Part shown: one piece after another, positions 7,817-12,628 of the stretch | Layout: each line of letters begins with the position of its first letter | How positions within the stretch are numbered: the first letter of the stretch is position 1 | Origin: Fluviibacter sp964604465 | GTDB lineage: Bacteria; Pseudomonadota; Gammaproteobacteria; Burkholderiales; Rhodocyclaceae | Assembly (NCBI GenBank): GCA_964604465.1 | Contig: CAZRYZ010000038.1 | Coordinates: forward strand, 1-12,628 | Direction: 5' to 3' | Length of the DNA stretch: 12,628 nt | Made by a program: the position numbers and the translations under genes | Notes under the pieces: model-generated | What the model saw: only the letters and a program-made list of their open reading frames with translations | Database searches by the model: none | What the model was told of the DNA's origin: nothing

Positions 7817-8968
7817 CTAGGGTTTTTGATCCGGAACCGGGGTCTTGGGTACGTCAGTGCCTGCCGTATCCGGCGCATTCTTGAGATTGGGCGTCAGCGG
7901 CTGGCCAGCAGCCTTCTTGGCTTTGATTTCTTTGACCGTTTCTTCCAAAGCCACAAAGCGTTCCGGAGTTGCGGGGTGGGTCGATGTATGACTGCTCTGA
8001 ATCGCAGCGGGCGATAGGGCGGCCATGCGCCGCCAGAATTGCGGGGCATTATCGATATCGCCGCCCGATTGGGCCATGATGTAGAGTCCCACGTAATCGG
8101 CCTCGGCCTCGAAGCCCTGCGAGAAGGCATTACCCCCCAGATTGCCAAATAGCCCCTGGGTCGGAATCTTGAGGAGTATCTGGGCTGCAATGTCCAGAAT
8201 GCTGCCCAATGTGTAATTGGTCATCTTGGCCCGCATATGACCCATCGAGTTGTGCGCGATTTCGTGCGAAATTACCAGACCCAGTTCGGTATCGTTGCTG
8301 GCAAAGCGCATCATTCCCCGCTGGATAATCACCTGGTTTCCGTCCGCATAGGCATTGACCTCATCACCATTGCCCAGAACGACCGGGTAGCTGCAGGCGC
8401 GGTCCGGATGAATCAGCAGGCTTCGTGATTGCGCCGCCCCCTTGGCGGGCTGGCGCTGTATGTCAACGCGCAGGGCTTGTCCATTGCGCGACTGTTCGCG
8501 AATCTGGTTAAGAGTTTCCTTGACGGCATCCGCTCCAGCACCGCTAACCTGCCAGCTGCCCACCTGGCGGAGCGTGTCGCCGGTTTTAACGCCAGCCTTG
8601 TCGGCGGCGGATTGCGGCACCACATAGACGACCTGGACCGCATCGCTGAGCTGATACTCGGATGCGGCAGTATCCCGGAACTGCTCGCCGAGCAGGGTGG
8701 TGCTGTTGGCCAGCGCCATCCCTGTCGTATAGCGGATGTCATCACCGCAGAGATCAGAGCCCTTGGTCAGGAGCGGGTAGCTCACCTTCATCAGGCGGCG
8801 CTGGTCTTCCAGATAGGCCTGCAAGGCTATCTGTCTTTGCTTGCGGGCCTCGGTTTCTGCCGCAACATCACTAACCCGAACCCGCTGTGTGGTCGGGGCA
8901 CAGGCCGCCAGCAACGTGCATGCAACAACGCCCGCCACCAGTCGAACCAGTGTGCGGGCGCTAGGCAT
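7817..8968 (-). CDS. M48-family zinc metalloprotease lipoprotein with a PDZ domain
   Basis: This is a predicted envelope protease. The 383-residue product starts with a lipoprotein signal peptide (Arg5, Arg9, hydrophobic core, lipobox LAAC with Cys23); Ala at +2 would favour outer-membrane sorting. Residues about 105-175 resemble a PDZ domain (VVPQSAADKAGVKTGDTLRQVG). The M48 part carries HEIAH (His235, Glu236, His239) as zinc site and general base. EAEAD (287-291) holds the likely third ligand Glu287, and STHPATPERF around His331 resembles the conserved C-terminal His loop of BepA/LoiP-type proteases. The last 35 or so residues are a Lys/Pro-rich, probably disordered tail. Relatives degrade or assist folding of outer-membrane proteins; the substrate here is unknown. 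The gene lies 25 bases behind dps and has no clear Shine-Dalgarno site. No recognised gene name is assigned. Confidence 0.87.
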   Translation of the reverse strand: MPSARTLVRLVAGVVACTLLAACAPTTQRVRVSDVAAETEARKQRQIALQAYLEDQRRLMKVSYPLLTKGSDLCGDDIRYTTGMALANSTTLLGEQFRDTAASEYQLSDAVQVVYVVPQSAADKAGVKTGDTLRQVGSWQVSGAGADAVKETLNQIREQSRNGQALRVDIQRQPAKGAAQSRSLLIHPDRACSYPVVLGNGDEVNAYADGNQVIIQRGMMRFASNDTELGLVISHEIAHNSMGHMRAKMTNYTLGSILDIAAQILLKIPTQGLFGNLGGNAFSQGFEAEADYVGLYIMAQSGGDIDNAPQFWRRMAALSPAAIQSSHTSTHPATPERFVALEETVKEIKAKKAAGQPLTPNLKNAPDTAGTDVPKTPVPDQKP

Positions 8969-8993
8969 TAAAGGTATTAACCGCTGTGTCAGA

Positions 8994-9464
8994 TTACTGC
9001 TCCAGCAGACTGCGCAGCATCCACGCAGTTTTTTCGTGGATCTGGATGCGCTGGGTCAGCAGATCGGCCGTTGCTTCATCGCCTGCTTTCTCGACCAGCG
9101 GGAAAAGGGCGCGTGCTGTGCGCACCGTCGCCTCATTGCCCGAGACCAGCTCCTTGATCATATCCACTGCCTTGGGCACGTCCTTGCAATCCTTGATCAC
9201 CGTTAGCTTGGCAAACTCGCTGTAGGAACCGGGGGCAGGAAAGCCCAGAGCACGGATCCGTTCTGCAATCGCATCAGACGCCAGCCACAGCTCGTTGTAC
9301 TGGGTTTCGAACATCAGATGCAGCGTCTGGAACATGGGACCAGTTACATTCCAGTGAAAGTTGTGTGTTTTGAGATAAAGCGTGAAATTATCCGCAGCGA
9401 GCTTGCTTAGCCCGGCGGCGATCGCCTTGCGGTCTTTTTCAGGGATACCGATATCAATCTTCAT
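8994..9464 (-). CDS. dps: Dps-family ferritin-like protein
   Basis: Dps proteins form 12-subunit cages that oxidise and store iron using peroxide, protecting DNA in stress and stationary phase. The 156-residue product has the family ferroxidase signature KTHNFHWNVTGPMF..LH..FE. His37, His49 and Glu53 are candidate iron ligands, with Asp64 and Glu68 following in the next helix. The ending QRIQIHEKTAWMLRSLLEQ is typical of proteobacterial Dps. The ATG at 9464 is preceded by a strong CAGGAGG site five bases away, which rules out the in-frame TTG at 9485. The N terminus is short (MKIDIGIPEKD) and lacks the Lys-rich tail used for DNA binding in E. coli Dps. A lipoprotein protease gene follows 25 bases downstream and is probably cotranscribed; zapE diverges upstream. 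Confidence 0.94.
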   Translation of the reverse strand: MKIDIGIPEKDRKAIAAGLSKLAADNFTLYLKTHNFHWNVTGPMFQTLHLMFETQYNELWLASDAIAERIRALGFPAPGSYSEFAKLTVIKDCKDVPKAVDMIKELVSGNEATVRTARALFPLVEKAGDEATADLLTQRIQIHEKTAWMLRSLLEQ

Positions 9465-9469
9465 AACAA

Positions 9470-9476
9470 CCTCCTG
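9470..9476 (-). promoter_or_regulatory. Ribosome binding site of dps
   Basis: CAGGAGG on the - strand, five bases before the ATG at 9464, is the strongest Shine-Dalgarno match in this part of the window. It fixes the dps start. It contrasts with corA and zapE, which have none. Confidence 0.88.
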
Positions 9477-9514
9477 TTTGGGCAACGTGTTGGGTCATCG
9501 AAGCCCCGTGGCTC

Positions 9515-9543
9515 ATTATGCATAAAATCTGCCCAATGACCAA
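9515..9543 (-). promoter_or_regulatory. Sigma-70-type promoter candidate for dps
   Basis: On the - strand, TTGGTC (9543-9538) and CATAAT (9520-9515) are spaced by 17 bases. The -10 box matches the consensus at five of six positions; the -35 matches only its TTG. Transcription would start near 9508, leaving a leader of about 45 bases. A weak -35 fits a promoter needing an activator, as is common for dps, but I see no clear OxyR site. Confidence 0.5.
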
Positions 9544-9548
9544 TGGGC
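9531..9548. repeat. CCAATG direct repeat within an imperfect palindrome
   Basis: CCAATG occurs at 9533-9538 and 9540-9545, seven bases apart. Both lie inside an 18-base imperfect palindrome whose ends GCCCA (9531-9535) and TGGGC (9544-9548) are complementary. The element covers the dps -35 box and lies about 20 bases upstream of the zapE -10, so it could be an operator shared by both genes. That role is inference. Confidence 0.4.
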
Positions 9549-9568
9549 GAAGGCATGCCATTCCGCGG

Positions 9569-9574
9569 TAGAAT
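9569..9574 (+). promoter_or_regulatory. -10 box candidate for zapE
   Basis: TAGAAT ends six bases before the zapE ATG at 9581, so transcription would start at about the start codon. No good -35 lies 16-18 bases upstream (the bases there read GGCGAA or a shifted version). The call therefore rests on the -10 match and the absence of a Shine-Dalgarno site. Confidence 0.35.
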
Positions 9575-9580
9575 ATTGCC

Positions 9581-10708
9581 ATGGACATGGCGTTACTGAA
9601 CCCCAATTCGCCCGGCATGCTCGGCGCCTACGCATCAGCCCTTGAGGCCAAGGGGTTTCAGCCAGATCCGGCCCAGATGCGTGCGGTGGAGCGCCTGGAA
9701 GACCTGTATCACGCATTGATGAGCTTCAAGTCAGCGCGTAGCAGCACGCTGAAGCGGATGCTGTCCTCGCCTTCGGTACCGCAGGGGGTTTATTTCTGGG
9801 GTGGGGTTGGTCGCGGTAAGAGCTTTATCATGGACTGCTTCTTTGCCGCTGTTCCCTATAAACGCAAGAAGCGGATTCACTTCCATGCATTCATGCACCA
9901 GATCCACGCCGAATTGCGCGAGCACGCTGGTAAGGCCGACCCGTTGGTTCCCGTCGCGACGCGTATTGCCAAAGAAACCCGCCTGCTGTGCTTTGACGAA
10001 TTCCATGTTTCCGATATCGCCGATGCCATGATCCTGGGTCGCCTCCTCGAACTGCTGTTCGAAAAAGGGGTGGTCTTTGTTATGACCAGCAACTATCCGC
10101 CGGATAATCTGTATCCCAATGGCCTGCAGCGCATGAACTTTCTGCCGACCATCGAACTTCTCAAGAAGAAGCTCAATGTGATGCCTCTGGATGGTGGCCA
10201 GGACTACCGCTTACGTAAACTGGAAGTGATGCCGGTGTTTCATGTGCCGCATGATGATGAAACCGAGCGGGCGCTGGCCGAGTATTTCACGGTGGCAGCG
10301 ACTTTACCCGGCGTAACGGGTGAAAGTATTGAGGTCAACAACCGTAAGATCCCGACCATCCGCCTGGCGCCTGGTGTGGTCTGGTTTGACTTCATGGCCA
10401 TCTGTGGCGATGGTCGCGCTCAATCTGATTATCTCGAGCTGGTGCGTGAGTATCACACCATCATCGTCAGTAATATTCCGGTGCTTGAAACCCGCCATGG
10501 CGCCGAAGCGCGCCGACTGACCTGGCTAGTAGATGTGTGTTACGACCATCGGGTCAAACTGATTATTTCTGCTGGCGCGTATCCGGATGACCTTTATGTC
10601 GAGGGTCCTAATGCCCACGAATTTTTCCGGACGGCAAGCCGCCTGACCGAGATGCAGTCGCGCGAATATCTCGCGCTCCCGCATCTGGTCGATATCGTTA
10701 GAACTTAA
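9581..10708 (+). CDS. zapE: Cell division protein ZapE (AFG1-like ATPase)
   Basis: ZapE is a P-loop ATPase that, in E. coli, associates with the FtsZ ring late in division and under stress; it is related to mitochondrial Afg1/Lace1. The product is 375 residues, the same as E. coli ZapE. It shows Walker A GGVGRGKS (74-81, Lys80), followed by the family's MDCFF and IHFHAFMHQIH segments. Walker B is LLCFDEFHVSDIADAM (Asp139, Glu140), with a sensor-like TSNYPPDNLYPNGLQR (169-184) whose Arg184 is a possible arginine finger. The C-terminal YDHRVKLIISA...RLTEMQSREYL matches the family end. The ATG at 9581 fits the family N terminus; 9587 is an alternative. It has no Shine-Dalgarno site. It diverges from dps, and its stop codon directly abuts that of metY. 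Confidence 0.94.
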   Translation: MDMALLNPNSPGMLGAYASALEAKGFQPDPAQMRAVERLEDLYHALMSFKSARSSTLKRMLSSPSVPQGVYFWGGVGRGKSFIMDCFFAAVPYKRKKRIHFHAFMHQIHAELREHAGKADPLVPVATRIAKETRLLCFDEFHVSDIADAMILGRLLELLFEKGVVFVMTSNYPPDNLYPNGLQRMNFLPTIELLKKKLNVMPLDGGQDYRLRKLEVMPVFHVPHDDETERALAEYFTVAATLPGVTGESIEVNNRKIPTIRLAPGVVWFDFMAICGDGRAQSDYLELVREYHTIIVSNIPVLETRHGAEARRLTWLVDVCYDHRVKLIISAGAYPDDLYVEGPNAHEFFRTASRLTEMQSREYLALPHLVDIVRT

Positions 10709-10731
10709 TCAGGCCTTGCTCAACGCCTGAT
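10708..10731. repeat. Inverted repeat at the zapE/metY stop-stop junction
   Basis: ATCAGGC (10708-10714) and GCCTGAT (10725-10731) form a perfect 7-bp stem around a 10-base loop. The repeat begins at the last base of the zapE stop and lies within the final codons of metY. No T-run follows on either strand, so it is not a standard intrinsic terminator. It could stall polymerase or protect the 3' ends of the converging mRNAs. Confidence 0.4.
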
Positions 10732-11980
10732 CCAGATCCGCGATCAGGTCATCGATATGCTCGATGCCGACGGATAGACGGATCATGTCTTCCGAGACGC
10801 CCGCCTTGGCCAGTTCTTCCGGTGCCAACTGACGGTGCGTGGTCGATGCCGGGTGGCAGGCCAGTGTTTTGCAGTCGCCAATGTTCACCAGACGCGTCAC
10901 CAGCTGCAGCGCATCCTGGAACTTGCCACCGCCGTCACGCCCACCCTTGACGCCAAAGTTAAGGATGCCTGAGGCACGTCCGCCCATATACTTTTGCACC
11001 AGGCCATGATCCTTGTGATCTGGCAGGCCGGCGTAATTGACCCAGCTGACCTTCGGATGATCTTTCAGGAAATTGGCAATCTTCAGGCTATTGCTGCAGA
11101 TCCGGTCCATACGCAGGGTCAGGGTTTCTATGCCTTGCAGAATCAGGAAGGCATTAAACGGCGAGATTGCAGCCCCCATATTCCGTAGCGGTACCACGCG
11201 GGCGCGACCAATATAGGCCGCCGGGCCTAGCGCTTCGGTATAGACCACGCCATGGTAGGACACATCCGGTTCATTCAGGCGCTTGAATTTGGCCTTGTGT
11301 TCGGCCCAGGGGAACTTGCCGCTATCCACGATGATCCCACCGATCGAGTTGCCGTGGCCGCCCAGGTACTTGGTCAATGCATGCACCACGATATCAGCGC
11401 CATGTTCAAATGGGCGGCAGAGATAGGGTGAGGGGACGGTGTTGTCGACAATCAGTGGCACGCCATGCTTATGAGCAATATCGGCCAGTTTCTCGAAATC
11501 GGTTACGTTACCCAGCGGGTTACCCACGGATTCGCAGAATACCGCCTTGGTCTTGCCGTCGATTAGTTTTTCAAAAGCATCCGGATCGCGGTAATCGGCA
11601 AAGCGCACCTCGATGCCGTATTGCGGCAGGGTATGCGCAAAGAGGTTATAGGTGCCGCCATACAGCGTGCTGGAAGTCACGATATTGTCACCGGCCTCGG
11701 CAATGGTCTGGATGGCGTAGGTAATCGCAGCCATGCCGGATGCCAGTGCCAGACCCGCAATACCGCCCTCCATTGCCGCAACGCGCTTCTCGAGCACATC
11801 CTGGGTCGGGTTCATGATGCGGGTGTAGATATTGCCCGGTACCTTGAGGTCGAACAGGTCGGCACCATGCTGGGTGCTATCAAAGGCATACGACGTCGTT
11901 TGGTAGATCGGTACCGCCACTGCCTTGGTAGTCGGGTCGATCTCATAACCGGCGTGGACGGCAAGCGTTTCGATTTTCAT
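10709..11980 (-). CDS. metY: O-acetylhomoserine sulfhydrylase (aminocarboxypropyltransferase)
   Basis: This PLP enzyme makes homocysteine from O-acetylhomoserine and sulfide, the direct-sulfhydrylation route to methionine, in the cytoplasm. The 423-residue length is typical of MetY and longer than the ~390 residues usual for MetB/MetC/MetZ. Visible family landmarks are Tyr52 and Arg54 in GNIYTRIMNPT, ALASGMAAI (phosphate-binding loop), VDNTVPSPYLCRP with the cofactor-contacting Asp179, and HALTKYLGGHGNSIGG with the PLP lysine Lys204 (bases 11369-11371). SVGIEHIDDLIADLDQAL ends the protein. A GGAG site lies six bases before the ATG at 11980. It starts 22 bases behind mnmC on the same strand, so it may be cotranscribed with it. 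A related gamma-replacement activity such as O-succinylhomoserine use cannot be excluded from sequence alone. Confidence 0.94.
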   Translation of the reverse strand: MKIETLAVHAGYEIDPTTKAVAVPIYQTTSYAFDSTQHGADLFDLKVPGNIYTRIMNPTQDVLEKRVAAMEGGIAGLALASGMAAITYAIQTIAEAGDNIVTSSTLYGGTYNLFAHTLPQYGIEVRFADYRDPDAFEKLIDGKTKAVFCESVGNPLGNVTDFEKLADIAHKHGVPLIVDNTVPSPYLCRPFEHGADIVVHALTKYLGGHGNSIGGIIVDSGKFPWAEHKAKFKRLNEPDVSYHGVVYTEALGPAAYIGRARVVPLRNMGAAISPFNAFLILQGIETLTLRMDRICSNSLKIANFLKDHPKVSWVNYAGLPDHKDHGLVQKYMGGRASGILNFGVKGGRDGGGKFQDALQLVTRLVNIGDCKTLACHPASTTHRQLAPEELAKAGVSEDMIRLSVGIEHIDDLIADLDQALSKA

Positions 11981-11986
11981 TCAGGT

Positions 11987-11990
11987 CTCC
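11987..11990 (-). promoter_or_regulatory. Ribosome binding site of metY
   Basis: GGAG on the - strand lies six bases before the ATG at 11980, within the 22-base gap behind mnmC. It supports that start codon and independent initiation on a shared mRNA. Confidence 0.75.
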
Positions 11991-12002
11991 GAAAGATTAT
12001 GG

Positions 12003-12628
12003 TTATGACGTTTTTTTGTGAGCATACCGCATTGGGTCCATAGCGCGAACCAGGTCTTTGGCTAAGGGCAACGGTTCCCCGGAAATCTGGCTGGCCAGTA
12101 GCTCGGCACATAGCGTGGCGAATAAGATCCCACGGGCACCAAAGCCAGAATTCACATACAGGCCCGGCACCCGGGTGCGTGCCACCCGGGAACGGCTGGC
12201 GCTTTGAATCGACTCTTTGGCCGGCAACTGGCCCACTAATGGCAGGCGATCCGGTACCACGGGTCGCAAGCCGACCTTGCCCGACAAAGCCTGGTCGTCC
12301 GGTAAAGGCCATTCGTTACTCGCCAGCATGGCGCGAACCAGCGCCAGGTTTTCCGCTTGTTCCTCCGGACGCAGAGATAGGTCGGTGTCGTCCACAATAA
12401 AACTGGCACCACAGGTCGATATCCCATCGATGGCAGGGGTCCAGTAACCATTCCGACAGACAACGGTGCGTGGGGCTGCCATGGGTGGTGAATCCAACAG
12501 CGTGGTCTGCCCACGTGCCGCGCGAATCGGTAGGGCATCAGAGTAAGGCGCAGCCAGCCGTGGCGCATCGGTGGCATTGGCAAGCACGATGATATCCGCA
12601 TGCGTTATTGGCAAACCCTGCGCATTAT
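12003..12628 (-). CDS. mnmC: MnmC, C-terminal FAD-dependent part (5' end outside window)
   Basis: MnmC finishes the 5-methylaminomethyl group on wobble uridine-34 of several tRNAs. Its C-terminal FAD domain removes the carboxymethyl part of cmnm5U and its N-terminal methyltransferase domain methylates the result. About 208 C-terminal residues are visible. The frame stays open to the window edge, so the TTG at 12614 is internal and not a start. Recognisable blocks are IVLANATDAPRL, RAARGQTTLL, VVCRNGYWTPAIDGISTCGASF, GLRPVVPDRLPLVG and the late FAD-binding loop NSGFGARGILFATLCAELLASQ. The segment EPLPLAKDLVRAMDPMRY near the end is also family-like. Whether the methyltransferase domain is present cannot be seen. 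A stand-alone DadA-type oxidase is possible but the blocks fit MnmC better. Seven A residues (12011-12017 on the + strand read as T) lie close to the stop. Confidence 0.88.
   Translation of the reverse strand, partial: NAQGLPITHADIIVLANATDAPRLAAPYSDALPIRAARGQTTLLDSPPMAAPRTVVCRNGYWTPAIDGISTCGASFIVDDTDLSLRPEEQAENLALVRAMLASNEWPLPDDQALSGKVGLRPVVPDRLPLVGQLPAKESIQSASRSRVARTRVPGLYVNSGFGARGILFATLCAELLASQISGEPLPLAKDLVRAMDPMRYAHKKTS

Noticed and set aside
12011..12017. T7 run as a terminator
   Set aside because: It lies within the last codons of mnmC (read as A7 on the coding strand) and no stable hairpin precedes it on the + strand; it encodes Lys-Lys near the C terminus.
11996..12020. Possible metY promoter with CATAAT on the - strand
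   Set aside because: The -10 match is good but the best-spaced -35 (TGCTCA) matches at only three positions. The predicted start would also fall inside or next to the Shine-Dalgarno site of metY.
1..12628. Mobile elements, CRISPR arrays, phage genes, tRNA or rRNA genes
   Set aside because: Nothing resembling a transposase, integrase, regularly spaced repeats, or structural RNA was seen on either strand. The intergenic gaps are short and accounted for.

Overview
The window looks like an ordinary chromosomal housekeeping segment of a betaproteobacterium. This is an inference from gene order (gltA, then 2-oxoglutarate dehydrogenase sucA-sucB-lpdA, with zapE nearby), from the betaproteobacterial-style proteins, and from uniform, moderately GC-rich codon usage. 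I see no insertion sequence, phage gene, CRISPR array, tRNA or rRNA. No gene-free stretch exceeds about 170 bases. I did not find a convincing undescribed system; the items of interest are regulatory and architectural.

Left part (1-6770, + strand): the 3' part of citrate synthase (gltA), an intrinsic terminator, a 170-base leader with hairpins, then the three 2-oxoglutarate dehydrogenase genes sucA (E1), sucB (E2) and lpdA (E3). Gaps between the three are 27 and 15 bases. Together they condense acetyl-CoA with oxaloacetate and later convert 2-oxoglutarate to succinyl-CoA in the TCA cycle. The run closes with a strong hairpin terminator that is U-rich on both sides and also serves the converging corA.

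Middle part (6785-9464, - strand): reading leftwards from 9464, a Dps-type ferritin, a lipoprotein with a PDZ domain and an M48 zinc-protease domain, and the magnesium channel gene corA. dps has a good Shine-Dalgarno site and a promoter candidate. The lipoprotein gene begins 25 bases after dps and is probably cotranscribed. corA has its own promoter candidate, placed so that its mRNA would start at or next to the ATG.

Right part (9581-12628): zapE (cell-division ATPase, + strand) diverges from dps and meets metY (O-acetylhomoserine sulfhydrylase, - strand) stop codon to stop codon with no base between. Upstream of metY on the same strand is the 3' part of mnmC (tRNA wobble-uridine modification), which runs off the window. 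From memory, zapE often lies directly behind lpdA in related bacteria, so the corA/M48/dps block may have come between two formerly adjacent genes.
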